DNA of 38,354 nucleotides from contig JABDBC010000018.1 in the NCBI GenBank assembly GCA_013288825.1, positions 1 to 38,354 on the forward strand. Direction: 5' to 3'. The notes beneath the pieces were generated by a model, which made no database searches, was not told the origin of the DNA, and was given only the letters and a program-made list of their open reading frames with translations. Origin of the DNA: Chlamydiota bacterium. Lineage in GTDB: Bacteria > Chlamydiota > Chlamydiia > Chlamydiales > Parachlamydiaceae. Position numbers and translations under genes: made by a program. Shown piece by piece: positions 16,159 to 24,188 of this stretch; position 1 is the stretch's first letter; each line of letters starts with the position of its first letter.

Positions 16159-16494
16159 TTATGCCTTAGCTTCTTTGGACGCTTTTTTCCTTTTTACTGC
16201 GGCTTTAGCTCGTTTAGCCACTTCCTTTTGCGTCTGCTGTCTCACAATTTCTGGCGCTGCTTTAGCAACGAGCGACTGTACACTTTCAGTAAATTGTGCG
16301 CCGCGATCTAGCCAATATTGTATTCTATCTGTTCTTAAAAACAGAGTTTTTTCCATTTCTGTTTCTAGAGGATTGTACCATCCAATAGATTCTACATATT
16401 TTCCATCTCGAGGTGCACGCACATCAGTTACGACAACGCGATAGACGGTTCTGTTATTGCGACCAAATTGACGCAATCGGATTTTTAACGCCAT
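16159..16494 (-). CDS. rpsP: 30S ribosomal protein S16 (bS16)
   Basis: bS16, a 30S assembly protein. The N-terminal MALKIRLRQFGRNNRTVYRV and VADVRAPRDGK-like (VTDVRAPRDGK) and ESIGWYNPL motifs are diagnostic. At 111 aa it carries a Lys/Ala-rich tail beyond the core domain, as many bS16 do. Its start codon overlaps the ffh stop region by about 10 bases, so translation is probably coupled to ffh. Confidence 0.96.
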   Translation of the reverse strand: MALKIRLRQFGRNNRTVYRVVVTDVRAPRDGKYVESIGWYNPLETEMEKTLFLRTDRIQYWLDRGAQFTESVQSLVAKAAPEIVRQQTQKEVAKRAKAAVKRKKASKEAKA

Positions 16495-17813
16495 AGGGAG
16501 CCTCCCATTATTTTTTCAAGGCCTTTTGGGCCGGGCAGATTTTTAAAAAATTGCTTCGCTTGTTTAAATGATTTGACAAGCTTATTAACATCTTCAATTG
16601 TTGTCCCGCTGCCGCTGGCAATGCGCTTGCGGCGGGAAACGGTTAATTCACACTGCTCTGTCCGTTCTGAGGGGGTCATCGAGCACATAATCGCTTCAAT
16701 TCTTTTCCCATGTTTCTCATCGATATCAATATCTTTTAATGCCCCCATTCCTGGCATCATCGACATGAGGCTTTTAATCGACCCCATCTTTTTTACCATC
16801 ATCATCTGTTGCAGATAATCACTGTAGGTAAAGGTGGCAGTGCGGATTTTCTTTTCTAACTCTTTATTGTCGCTTTCGCTCATGTGCTCTTGAGCACGTT
16901 TTACCAAATTAATGGTGTCGCCCATCCCCAGAATTCGATCCGCCATCGATTGAGGATTAAACACCTGGATATCATCTAACTTTTCGCCAATCCCTTCAAA
17001 CTTTAGAGGCTTCTGAGTAACTTCACGGATAGATATCGCAGCCCCTGCTCTGGCATTGCCGTCGAGCATGGTCAGGATTGTGCCTGTAATGGCAATCCGT
17101 TTGTCGAAGGTCTCTGCAACAGTGACAGCATCTTGGCCGGTTGTCGCATTTGCTACAAATAAGATCTCCGATGGTGCTACAGCGGCTTTAATATCTTCCA
17201 GCTGCTTCATCATGTCATCATCGATATGCAGGCGTCCGGCAGTATCGAGGATTAGGAGGTCATGATTGTCTTTTTTTGCCTTCTCTAGGGCTGCCTTGGC
17301 GACTTTTACAGGGTTTTGTTCCCCTTGCATTACAAAAACAGGCACATGGATCTGTTCTCCGAGCAGTCTCAGCTGTTCTACTGCTGCAGGGCGTTGCAGG
17401 TCGCATGCCGCTAAGAGAGGGTTTTTGCATTCCCCTTTCTTTTTCAGGTATTTGGCCAATTTTGCAGTGTGGGTCGTTTTACCGGAGCCTTGCAAGCCGC
17501 ACATCATGATGACAGTGGGTTTCTTTGTCAGATCTAGGAGGGCTTCATTGTGACCCATTAGTTCGACTAATTCATCATGGACAACTTTTATAAACTGTTG
17601 ACCTGGCGTGACTGAGTTGATGACGACATCGCCTAGGGCCTTATCTTTAATGCGTTTCACGAGTGTTTTGACGACAGAATAATTGACGTCAGCTTCGAGC
17701 AAGGCAACTCTAACATCACTGACAGCGTCAGTGATGTTTGCCTCAGTCAGTTTCTTTTTTCCAGCAAGCTGAGAAAAAAGTCCGCGCATTTTATCTGTCA
17801 AAGCACCAAGCAT
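16485..17813 (-). CDS. ffh: Signal recognition particle protein Ffh
   Basis: The SRP54 GTPase that, with 4.5S RNA, targets nascent membrane proteins to FtsY and SecYEG. Layout: N domain (1-85), G domain with P-loop GLQGSGKTTHTAKLA (106-120), DTAGR (190-194) and TGQDAV, and a methionine-rich M domain with SLMSMMPGM and RRKRIASGSGTT for RNA binding. The G4 position usually reading TKxD is TMLD here (T248, M249, D251), so the base-contacting lysine is replaced by methionine; I believe chlamydial Ffh share this but cannot verify it. No clear Shine-Dalgarno precedes the ATG. A promoter candidate lies at 17847-17875. At 442 aa it is of normal length, first gene of the ffh-rpsP-trmD-rplS-rnhB run. 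Confidence 0.97.
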   Translation of the reverse strand: MLGALTDKMRGLFSQLAGKKKLTEANITDAVSDVRVALLEADVNYSVVKTLVKRIKDKALGDVVINSVTPGQQFIKVVHDELVELMGHNEALLDLTKKPTVIMMCGLQGSGKTTHTAKLAKYLKKKGECKNPLLAACDLQRPAAVEQLRLLGEQIHVPVFVMQGEQNPVKVAKAALEKAKKDNHDLLILDTAGRLHIDDDMMKQLEDIKAAVAPSEILFVANATTGQDAVTVAETFDKRIAITGTILTMLDGNARAGAAISIREVTQKPLKFEGIGEKLDDIQVFNPQSMADRILGMGDTINLVKRAQEHMSESDNKELEKKIRTATFTYSDYLQQMMMVKKMGSIKSLMSMMPGMGALKDIDIDEKHGKRIEAIMCSMTPSERTEQCELTVSRRKRIASGSGTTIEDVNKLVKSFKQAKQFFKNLPGPKGLEKIMGGSLWR

Positions 17814-17846
17814 AAACGATTAGTAAAAATAGAATGTTGAGAGACT

Positions 17847-17875
17847 TTTCTACAAAGGAAGAGGATACTAAACAA
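17847..17875 (-). promoter_or_regulatory. Candidate promoter of the ffh operon
   Basis: On the minus strand TTGTTT (17875-17870) and TAGAAA (17852-17847) have a 17-bp spacer, about 33 bp before the ffh start codon. It separates ffh from prmC, which ends upstream beyond palindrome C2. Confidence 0.45.
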
Positions 17876-17901
17876 TTCATTCAATTTCAAGGGAAAAAGA
17901 G

Positions 17902-18058
17902 AAAAGTAACAGGATATGTTCATCAGCCCGCGCCCGCCCCCCCCCTTCGTGAACGCGCCCGAGCCCGCGCCCGTTGCCCGATCTTTTCTTGAATAGGTCT
18001 GAGTCTGAAATATGTATTAATTCGGGTAACGGGCGCGGGCTCGGGCGCGTTCACGAAA
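17902..18058. repeat. Palindrome C2 with an attached A half-arm
   Basis: 17945-18058 is a family C palindrome (TTCGTGAACGCGCCCGAGCC with mirror). Its right arm includes the TGA stop of prmC, read on the minus strand in CCTTTCGTGAACG. At 17902-17926 is a truncated left A arm (AAAGTAACAGGATATG) fused to a GC-rich run (17926-17945) and with no right partner. It lies between prmC and ffh on the same strand. Confidence 0.88.
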
Positions 18059-18914
18059 GGGCAGCAAGGAAAAATCTATCCCGGTTACCCCAATCGTGTT
18101 CCACTTTGCAATTCTTCCACCCTGATATCTCAAATAATTCTTTAATTGCTCCGCCCTGTCCCATCCCAATTTCAAACCAAACTTTGCCACCTGGCGCCAT
18201 AATCCCTAACAATTCCTTGGAAAGGCGTTCATAAAATTCAAGCCCAGATTTGCCACCAACGAGAGCTGTGCGGGGTTCGAAATCGCGCACTTCTCGATCG
18301 AGCTGCATAAATTCCCCTTCAGATATGTAGGGAGGATTGCATATGACAAATTGAGCCTTGCATCCTTCTAATGGCTTGCACAGATCTCCTTGTAAAAATT
18401 CGACCGATACCTCGTTAAGCGCTGCATTTTCCTTCGCAACAGCAAGGGCTTCTGCTGATATATCTGAAAGGATCACCTTTAATGAAGGGAATTTCTTCTT
18501 TAGGGCGATTCCAATGCAGCCAGAACCGCAGCAGAGATCGACTAAGGCACTGCTACCCGCCAGGCTATCCTCAAGGACTTTTGTTGAGAGTTCCTTATAC
18601 ACTTTATCTACAAGAATCTCAGTCTCCTGCCGAGGGATCAATACGGCAGGTGTCACTTTAATGCGGCAGCCATAAAATTCGACTTCTCCATGAATATATT
18701 GACGCGGCTCCCCTTTAATGCGTCGAGCTAGCCGGTCGCGGCAAGTTTGCAATTCCTTTTCTGCTAATGGTCGATCGAATTGCGTATAAAGGGCAATCCG
18801 TTCAATGCCAAGAGCATCGCATAACAGTTCCTCAGCTTCCCGTCGAGGGGATGAGATTCTGTGTTTTGCTAAATATTCTGTTGATAGTTTTAAAATTTCT
18901 GCGTGAGTTTTCAT
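18051..18914 (-). CDS. prmC: Peptide chain release factor N5-glutamine methyltransferase PrmC (HemK)
   Basis: Methylates the glutamine of the GGQ motif in RF1/RF2 using S-adenosylmethionine. The N-terminal helical domain binds the release factor; the Rossmann domain has the SAM motif LVDLCCGSGCIGIAL near residues 127-141 and the catalytic NPPYISEGEF near 193. The 287-aa length is standard. In Chlamydia it follows prfA directly; here an opposite-strand gene (18990) and palindrome C3 lie between. No strong ribosome binding site is seen before the ATG. The TGA stop is contributed by the arm of palindrome C2, so the last codon or two may be repeat-derived. Confidence 0.96.
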   Translation of the reverse strand: MKTHAEILKLSTEYLAKHRISSPRREAEELLCDALGIERIALYTQFDRPLAEKELQTCRDRLARRIKGEPRQYIHGEVEFYGCRIKVTPAVLIPRQETEILVDKVYKELSTKVLEDSLAGSSALVDLCCGSGCIGIALKKKFPSLKVILSDISAEALAVAKENAALNEVSVEFLQGDLCKPLEGCKAQFVICNPPYISEGEFMQLDREVRDFEPRTALVGGKSGLEFYERLSKELLGIMAPGGKVWFEIGMGQGGAIKELFEISGWKNCKVEHDWGNRDRFFLAALS

Positions 18915-18924
18915 AATCTTGACT

Positions 18925-18953
18925 TTGCAAAAAAAAAAATATTCTGTTAAATC
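18925..18953 (+). promoter_or_regulatory. Weak promoter candidate for the DUF1761-like gene
   Basis: TTGCAA (18925-18930) and TAAATC (18948-18953) are 17 bp apart in the divergent, A-rich gap between prmC and the gene at 18990. A TTGACT at 18919 with TATTCT (15-bp spacer) is an alternative. Neither is strong. Confidence 0.3.
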
Positions 18954-18989
18954 TAACGCTATCCCTAATTTAACCTTGGAGCAACAAAT

Positions 18990-19391
18990 ATGTATTTTGA
19001 TGAAATCAATATCGCGGCTGTACTTGTAGTTGCAGTCATAAACATTGCCTTAGGAATGCTTTGGTATTCCCCGTTTGTTTTAGGAAAACTCTGGATGGAT
19101 GCGATGGGGTGGAAAGAGGAGGAGTGCCATCCAAGCGTAAAAGACTATTTAGGCGCCATCGTCGTTGCATTGGTAACTACCTGGGTATTGGCTCTGTTTG
19201 TTAGTACGTTATCCGATACTGTTTGGGATGGACTCAAAGTCGGTTTCCTCATCTGGCTTGGTTTCATTGCAACATCCCATTTTTCTGGTGTTCTTTGGGC
19301 TAAAAAGCCTTTAAAAGCATACCTGATTGATGCGGGTTTCTACTTAGTCTACTTATTGATCGGTGGTGGCATCCTCGCCGCCTGGCAATAA
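18990..19391 (+). CDS. DUF1761-like membrane protein
   Basis: A 133-aa protein with four hydrophobic segments (about residues 7-25, 50-72, 80-98, 110-131). The motif LGMLWYSPFVLGKLWMDAMG and later SHFSGVLWAKKPLKAYLID match my memory of the DUF1761 family of small bacterial inner-membrane proteins of unknown function. GGAG lies upstream of the ATG. It is on the plus strand between prfA and prmC, which are adjacent in Chlamydia, so it looks like an insertion into a conserved operon, or the operon was rearranged here. It converges on prfA across palindrome C3. Confidence 0.85.
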   Translation: MYFDEINIAAVLVVAVINIALGMLWYSPFVLGKLWMDAMGWKEEECHPSVKDYLGAIVVALVTTWVLALFVSTLSDTVWDGLKVGFLIWLGFIATSHFSGVLWAKKPLKAYLIDAGFYLVYLLIGGGILAAWQ

Positions 19392-19405
19392 TAGACGCCT
19401 CGCAG

Positions 19406-19545
19406 GCATATTTCGTGAACGCGCCCGAGCCCGCGCCCGTTGCCCGATCTCTATCATGAACCCTATTTCCGCACCCGAATTTTGGAATGATCGGGTTCGG
19501 ACAATGGACGTTCGGGCTCGGGCGCGTTCACGAAAAAATGCTCGA
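19406..19545. repeat. Palindrome C3 between convergent genes
   Basis: Family C arms (TTTCGTGAACGCGCCCGAGC with mirror) around a centre very similar to that of C1. The right arm lacks the CAACGGGCGCGGG stretch present in C1, as expected of a deletion between short CGGG direct repeats, so the palindrome is now lopsided. Located between the DUF1761-like gene and prfA. Confidence 0.9.
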
Positions 19546-19552
19546 AAACACA

Positions 19553-20623
19553 CTACGCCTCGAGTTGCTCCTGCCGGAAATGCGCCACTAATGACCCGGT
19601 AACCTCTTCTAGATCCCCATTCATAATCTGGTCGAGGTTATACTTTGTAAGATTTATCCGATGATCTGTCAGCCTATTCTGTGGAAAATTGTATGTCCGA
19701 ATGCGCTCAGATCGATCTCCAGAACCCACTTGGCTTGAGCGTGCACTTGCCATCGCCTCTTGCTTTTTCTGTCTTTCACGCTCGGCTAACTCTGCCTTTA
19801 GCCATCTCATCGCTTTTTCTTTGTTTTTGTGCTGACTTCTTTCCTGCTGGCAGTGCGCTACAATGCCCGAAGGCATATGTGTAATGCGTACGGCGCTATC
19901 TGTTGTATTGACGTGTTGTCCTCCTGCGCCTGAGGATCGAAATGTATCGATTCTAAGATCTTTTTCATCGATTACAATTTCTTCTTCCTCTTCGGCAGGT
20001 TCTGGAAGGATTGCGACAGTCACCGCAGAGGTGTGAACACGCCCTTGAGCCTCTGTTGCAGGCACCCTTTGAACGCGGTGTGTACCCCCTTCATAGCGCA
20101 TGATTCTGTAAACATTATGGCCGGAAATGGACATGATGTATTCTTTAAAGCCACCGATTTCTGATGGGGTGCAAGAGAGAAGTTCATAGTTCCAGCCGTT
20201 GGCATCGGCAAAAAGCTTGTACATCCTCACGCAGTCTCCAACAAATAAATTGGCTTCGTCGCCGCCTGTTCCTGCTCGTATTTCGAGGATAATGTTTAGA
20301 TGATCAGTGGGATCGGGAGGAATTAAGAGGTCCTCAAGCTTCTTCTTTAACACTTCCAGTCGTTGCTGGAGCTGTGCGATCTCTTCCTGTAGGAATTCGA
20401 CAAATGCGGGATCTTTTTCTATTTTGAGCAGTTCTTGATTTTCTTGGAGCTGTTTTTGTTTTTGAATTGTCTCTTCGTAGTTGTTTTTTACATCCGTGAG
20501 ATAGGAGTGTTCTTGCGTGATAGCTTTGTATTGTTTCTGATCTTGAAGGAGGTCAGGATTACCCAACATCGATTCTACTTCAGCAAACCGATCAAGAATT
20601 TTTCGAATTTTTTTTTCAAGCAT
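19553..20623 (-). CDS. prfA: Peptide chain release factor 1
   Basis: RF1, which releases peptides at UAA and UAG. The sequence contains the RF signature [21 protein letters not shown] region with the catalytic GGQ, the N-terminal helical domain, and a codon-recognition region upstream of it. At 356 aa it matches RF1; RF2 would be shifted and usually carries a programmed frameshift, not seen here. No clear Shine-Dalgarno precedes the ATG (AT-rich leader), so it may depend on coupling or an unstructured leader. It is downstream of rpmE, separated by palindrome B1. Confidence 0.97.
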   Translation of the reverse strand: MLEKKIRKILDRFAEVESMLGNPDLLQDQKQYKAITQEHSYLTDVKNNYEETIQKQKQLQENQELLKIEKDPAFVEFLQEEIAQLQQRLEVLKKKLEDLLIPPDPTDHLNIILEIRAGTGGDEANLFVGDCVRMYKLFADANGWNYELLSCTPSEIGGFKEYIMSISGHNVYRIMRYEGGTHRVQRVPATEAQGRVHTSAVTVAILPEPAEEEEEIVIDEKDLRIDTFRSSGAGGQHVNTTDSAVRITHMPSGIVAHCQQERSQHKNKEKAMRWLKAELAERERQKKQEAMASARSSQVGSGDRSERIRTYNFPQNRLTDHRINLTKYNLDQIMNGDLEEVTGSLVAHFRQEQLEA

Positions 20624-20640
20624 AATAATAACGCAAAAGA

Positions 20641-20952
20641 ATTTTTTACCATAAGAGGGCTGTGCCGGCCCTCCGGGACGGGATGTGTTGGTTGGCAGTT
20701 ACCCAGGCTTCGCTTACCCCTCCGGGGAGCTTCAGCCTGGGCTATTACGTAAACAGCCCTCCGGGCGGTGTGAAAAGGTGATTTTCAAACAAAAGCTCAC
20801 GCATACAGCCCGGAGGGCCTGTTCATGTAATAGCCCAGGCTGAAGCTCCCCGGAGGGGTAAGCGAAGCCTGGGTAATTGCCAGCCAACACATCCCGTCCC
20901 GGAGGGCCGGCGCAAACCATTATCTATCTTTTCACGCCTCTCTATGGTAAAA
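20641..20952. repeat. Palindrome B1 between rpmE and prfA
   Basis: An outer trace of an E-like arm (TTTTTTACCATAAGAGG / CCTCTCTATGGTAAAAT) encloses family B: GCCGGCCCTCCGGGACGG, then CCCAGGCTTCGCTTACCCC, CTCCGGGGAGCTTCAGCC and ACAGCCCTCCGGGC, each mirrored on the right. The loop contains ATTTTCAAACAAAAGC. About 310 bp in all; no gene fits the 342-bp gap. B copies recur at 30535-30823 and 34384-34903. Confidence 0.92.
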
Positions 20953-20965
20953 TTACTACATTAGC

Positions 20966-21283
20966 TTAGCTTTTCTTTGCTCTTTTAGCTTTTGGCGCAA
21001 CAGGAGCTGGAGCTTCTTCTTCTGGTTTTGGTGCTACTGGTTCTTTAGGCGCATATCTCTTCTTGAACTTCTCAACGCGTCCTGCGGCATCCACAAGCTG
21101 ATTGCTACCGGTGAAATAAGGGTGGGAATAGCTAGAAATAGGAAGATGAAAAACGGGATATTCAACCCCTTCATGTTTTTCAACGGCCTTAGGTTGCAAT
21201 GTACTCCCGCAAACGAATTTTTTTCCGGTCGCTGAATCAACAAAAAGAACTTTCTGATATTTTGGGTGGGTATTTTTTTTCAT
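20966..21283 (-). CDS. rpmE2: 50S ribosomal protein L31, type B
   Basis: bL31 of the zinc-free (type B) kind: [20 protein letters not shown], then HPYFTG and VEKFKKRYA, without the paired cysteines of zinc-binding L31. At 105 aa it is longer than the usual 80-90 because of a Pro/Ala/Glu-rich stretch and a basic end (KAKRAKK). AAGGAG precedes the ATG. It heads rpmE-prfA, the same order as in Chlamydia. Confidence 0.94.
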   Translation of the reverse strand: MKKNTHPKYQKVLFVDSATGKKFVCGSTLQPKAVEKHEGVEYPVFHLPISSYSHPYFTGSNQLVDAAGRVEKFKKRYAPKEPVAPKPEEEAPAPVAPKAKRAKKS

Positions 21284-21355
21284 TCACATTCTCCTTCTTC
21301 ATTAAACTGTATCGGCCAGAATAGCGTTTTTGCCCATAAACTTCAAGGATAATTA

Positions 21356-21540
21356 TGTTTGTTTTCGTGCCCGTGTGAAGGAAGGGACAAGGGACCTAAA
21401 GGACATAAGGGACATAAAGGACAAAGGACCTAAAGGACAGAGCAAGCTATGCATTAAGTCCTTTACGTCCTTTGTCCTTTATGTCCCTTATATCCTTTAG
21501 GTCCCTTGTCCCTTCCTTCACACGGGCATGAGAACGAAAA
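21356..21540. repeat. Palindrome D3 in a divergent gap
   Basis: Outer arms TTTTCGTGCCCGTGTGAAGG with mirror CCTTCACACGGGCATGAGAA; inner family D arms (9-bp GGGACATAA-type units). A further right-type copy of the outer arm (GGCACGAAAACAAAGG) occurs at 21564-21580. Unlike most copies, this one lies between divergent genes (rpmE and the dGTPase-like gene), just upstream of the promoter candidate at 21582. The outer arms also occur at 31326-31494. Confidence 0.88.
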
Positions 21541-21581
21541 ATTTTTGCATTCGGTTGATGCGCCGGCACGAAAACAAAGGC

Positions 21582-21610
21582 TTGAGTGATAGACAATTGT
21601 TTGCTAAAAT
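21582..21610 (+). promoter_or_regulatory. Promoter giving a probable leaderless dGTPase-like mRNA
   Basis: TTGAGT (21582-21587), 17 bp, TAAAAT (21605-21610). Transcription would start about seven bases downstream, at or next to the ATG at 21618, and no Shine-Dalgarno is present. Together these suggest a leaderless transcript. Confidence 0.55.
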
Positions 21611-21617
21611 ACCCAGT

Positions 21618-22766
21618 ATGGAACATTCTATTGCTACTGAAGCACTTATCCAATATCGCGACATCATCCAGCGTCGGGAAGAAGAAATTCTTCATCCCAA
21701 AGCTGCCCTGTCAAAAGACCACAGTCGTTACAAAGATAAGGAAGATGATCATCGATTGCCCTACAAACGAGATGTCGACCGTATTGTCCACTCCAAAGCC
21801 TACGCACGCTACTCCGATAAAACACAAGTGGTTTATTTAGTTGATAACGATCATATTACTCATCGTGGCCTCCACGTGCAGCTGGTAAGCAGCTTCGCGC
21901 GTGGCATCGGAGAAATTTTATCGCTGAACACTGACTTAATCGAAGCGATCGCTCTAGGCCACGATGTGGGACATCCTCCCTTCGGACATGAAGGAGAAGG
22001 GTATTTATCTCAGCTTTCGGAAGAATACCGGAATGGTCCATTTGCTCACCCGCTGCAATCGTGTCGCTTATTTACCGTAATAGAACCCCTAAACCTTGGT
22101 CTGGCTGTATATGATGGGTTTCTGTGTCATGATGGGGGGATGTGCGGAACTCAATATGTTCCCCGTTTGGGTAAAACGTGGCAGGATCATTTTAACGATT
22201 GTAAAGAAAAACAAAAGAATCCAGATCAAAATATTTGGCCAGGGACTTTGGAAGGATGCCTTGTCAAGCTTTGCGATACGGCCAGCTATATTGGTAAAGA
22301 TATCGAAGATGCAATCCAGCTGAAAATTATTTCTCGAGAGGAAATTCCTCAAACGATACTGGGAAATTCTAATAGGCAACTTTTAACTGTTGTCGCACAG
22401 GACATAATCCAATCCAGCTATGGACGGGACTACATCGCTTTTTCTGAAGAGATATACAAAGCAATGGGTGTTTTACGCCGTTTCAATTTCGAAAAGATCT
22501 ATACTCATCATAAATTAAAAGTGGAGTCAGCGAAGATTAAGAAGGGATACAGAATTTTATTCGAGTACCTTTTGGATGAGCTCACACACAAAAAAAAACA
22601 GAGTTACATTTGGAAAAACTTTGCTCACGATAAATCTGAAGCTTATCTTTCTCAGACCACAAATGTGCAAATGGTCATCGACTATATTGCAGGCATGACG
22701 GATAACTATTTCATTAAAACTTTAGAATCTCTCATCGTCCCCAAGCGCATTACTTTAATATGTTAA
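21618..22766 (+). CDS. dgt: HD-domain dGTP triphosphohydrolase-like protein
   Basis: A dGTPase-like HD hydrolase, expected to cut dGTP (or another dNTP) to the nucleoside and triphosphate. The metal site is visible: H of THRGLHVQLV, the HD pair in AIALGHDVGHPPFGHEG (about residue 116), and D in KLCDTASYIGKDIEDA. I start it at MEHSIATEAL (21618, 382 aa) because the frame further upstream runs into palindrome D3; there is no Shine-Dalgarno, and the promoter position suggests a leaderless message. Its stop overlaps the tsaB start (ATGTTAA), so the two genes are translationally coupled. Substrate is inferred from family membership. Confidence 0.88.
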   Translation: MEHSIATEALIQYRDIIQRREEEILHPKAALSKDHSRYKDKEDDHRLPYKRDVDRIVHSKAYARYSDKTQVVYLVDNDHITHRGLHVQLVSSFARGIGEILSLNTDLIEAIALGHDVGHPPFGHEGEGYLSQLSEEYRNGPFAHPLQSCRLFTVIEPLNLGLAVYDGFLCHDGGMCGTQYVPRLGKTWQDHFNDCKEKQKNPDQNIWPGTLEGCLVKLCDTASYIGKDIEDAIQLKIISREEIPQTILGNSNRQLLTVVAQDIIQSSYGRDYIAFSEEIYKAMGVLRRFNFEKIYTHHKLKVESAKIKKGYRILFEYLLDELTHKKKQSYIWKNFAHDKSEAYLSQTTNVQMVIDYIAGMTDNYFIKTLESLIVPKRITLIC

Positions 22767-23449
22767 TACTTTTAATCGAAACAAGCACAGAACGGGGTCT
22801 CGTCGCCATTCTCGATGGACTCAATATTCTTTTTCATCGCAGTCTTCCCTTCGGTTATCAAAACTCAAAAATGTTACTCGCTACAATCGACGAAGGATTA
22901 AAAGCCGTTGGTAAGCAGTTAACGGAATTCACATTCATCGGCGTCGGGGTGGGTCCTGGTTCGTATACTGGAATTCGCGTTGGAGCTATCGTTGCAAAGA
23001 GCCTATCGTATGCAGCTGCCGTTCCCTTAGTAGGTGTATGTTCACTAGAAACGTTTATGCCTCTTCAAAATGGTCTTTTTGCAACAATGATCGATGCAAA
23101 AATTGGGGGGATCTATTTGATTAAAGGAAAGAAAGATTCCGACCAAATAACTTATTTGTCAGAACCCCAAATTCTTTCTATAACAGATGCGATGCCGATT
23201 CTCGAAGATGTTAAGCAAATAATAACACCTAATGCACTGAGACTTAAGGCGTTGTGGAAAGAAATCCATTGGGCGTGGCAAGAACTTAGTCCCGATCCTA
23301 TCCATTTTGCAAAACGGGCAATCCTAAAGTTTGAAAAGGGACAATTTTCAAGAGATAGTTCGTTGGAGCTTCTTTACTTGCGCAAAACCCAAGCCGAACT
23401 CGAACTCGAACGGGAACATGGATGTAAACCCGATTATCCAAAAAATTAA
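22760..23449 (+). CDS. tsaB: tRNA threonylcarbamoyladenosine biosynthesis protein TsaB
   Basis: A 229-aa ASKHA-fold protein needed with TsaD and TsaE for t6A37 modification of tRNAs. The N-terminus LLIETSTERGLVAIL and the motif GVGPGSYTGIRVG (about residues 66-78) are diagnostic of TsaB. The start overlaps the dGTPase-like stop. The TAA stop lies inside the left F arm of the next palindrome (AATTAAACGC), so the C-terminus ends exactly in the repeat. Confidence 0.93.
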   Translation: MLILLIETSTERGLVAILDGLNILFHRSLPFGYQNSKMLLATIDEGLKAVGKQLTEFTFIGVGVGPGSYTGIRVGAIVAKSLSYAAAVPLVGVCSLETFMPLQNGLFATMIDAKIGGIYLIKGKKDSDQITYLSEPQILSITDAMPILEDVKQIITPNALRLKALWKEIHWAWQELSPDPIHFAKRAILKFEKGQFSRDSSLELLYLRKTQAELELEREHGCKPDYPKN

Positions 23450-23782
23450 ACGCAAAGGTGCAAAGACCCGAAGCCGCAAAGAAGAAAAGAAAAAAAAAAG
23501 AAGTAACAGGGTATGAAAGAAAAGAAGTAACAGGATATGTAGGATCAGGCAGGATATGAAGGATAGCGAGCATCCCCTTGAAATGTTCCCTCTGCGTCTC
23601 TGCGTTAAAATTGTTGTAATGATTAACGCAGAGACGCAGAGACGGGGAGACGCAGAGGGAACATTTCAAGGGGATAAACGCTATCCTTCATATCCTGCCT
23701 GATCTTACATATCCTGTTACTTCTTTTTTTTTCTTTTCTACTTTGCGGCTTCGGGTCTTTGCGCCTGCGTCTATTTTTTTGG
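23438..23782. repeat. Nested palindrome F-A-J between tsaB and rnpB
   Basis: From outside in: F (AATTAAACGCAAAGGTGCAAAG / CTTTGCGCCTGCG mirror), an AAGAAAAG spacer, A (AAGTAACAGGATATGTAGG), and at the centre an 8-bp-period family J (CGCAGAGA units near 23624-23660, with mirror CTGCGTCTCTGCGT near 23592). The left arm overlaps the tsaB stop codon; the right end lies about 20 bp from the 3' end of the RNase P RNA gene on the opposite strand. Confidence 0.88.
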
Positions 23783-23803
23783 AAAGTAGTTGCATTCTTT
23801 ACG

Positions 23804-24170
23804 TCTGGGGAGACGATAAGCCGGATTCTGTCGACCACGACTTGCGCCGCAGTGAACAATCATTCATCTAGAAGCCTTGTCACCAAGGCCTTCAAGCGAC
23901 CTCTAGGAGGCACAGCAGAAAACTGTATTGCCCCGCCTCGGTCTTGCTTTGGATAGGGTTTGTCGCCCCTTGGGTCTCCCCAAGTGGGGTCACGCTCCTA
24001 AAGCATGACGTTTCATCCTGTCTGTTAAACTTTCGCCTAACAGCGGTTTGCTTTCTGTTACACTTTCCGTAGCCTTACGGCCCCCAGTATTTCACTGGTA
24101 TCCTTTCTTGCAAAGTCCGGACTTTCCTCTCTCACCGTTTGCACAGCGACAGCGATTGCTTGTCTCCCCA
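23804..24170 (-). ncRNA. rnpB: RNase P RNA
   Basis: On the minus strand, AGAGAGGAAAGTCCGGACTT near the 5' end (about 24133-24114) is the conserved P4/CR-I segment of bacterial RNase P RNA, and ACAGAATCCGGCTTA near the 3' end (about 23832-23817) is the CR-V partner. A length near 367 nt fits the bacterial type A. It is the catalytic RNA that trims tRNA 5' ends. The terminal helix P1 appears extended: GCATTCTTTAC(A/G)TCTGGGGAGAC on the 5' side is mirrored on the 3' side (23792-23814 and 24162-24184) with one mismatch, giving about 23 bp. Long palindromes lie on both sides. Exact ends are estimated. Confidence 0.93.
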
Positions 24171-24188
24171 GATGTAAAGAATGCAAAC

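Noticed and set aside
20732-20920. Short frames in the B palindromes (also near 30.6 and 34.5-34.9 kb)
   Set aside because: The same peptide (PPGRD...PSGELQPGLL) appears wherever the palindrome occurs, on either strand, because of the symmetry. There are no start signals, so these are repeats and not genes.
21528-21617. Upstream 30-codon extension of the dGTPase-like protein
   Set aside because: It begins within the right arm of palindrome D3 and would lie upstream of the predicted transcription start; the HD-domain protein is complete from 21618.
23438-23782. CRISPR array suspected because of repeated short units
   Set aside because: Units are only 8-10 bp, degenerate and arranged as palindromes with no unique spacers of constant length; no cas genes are nearby.
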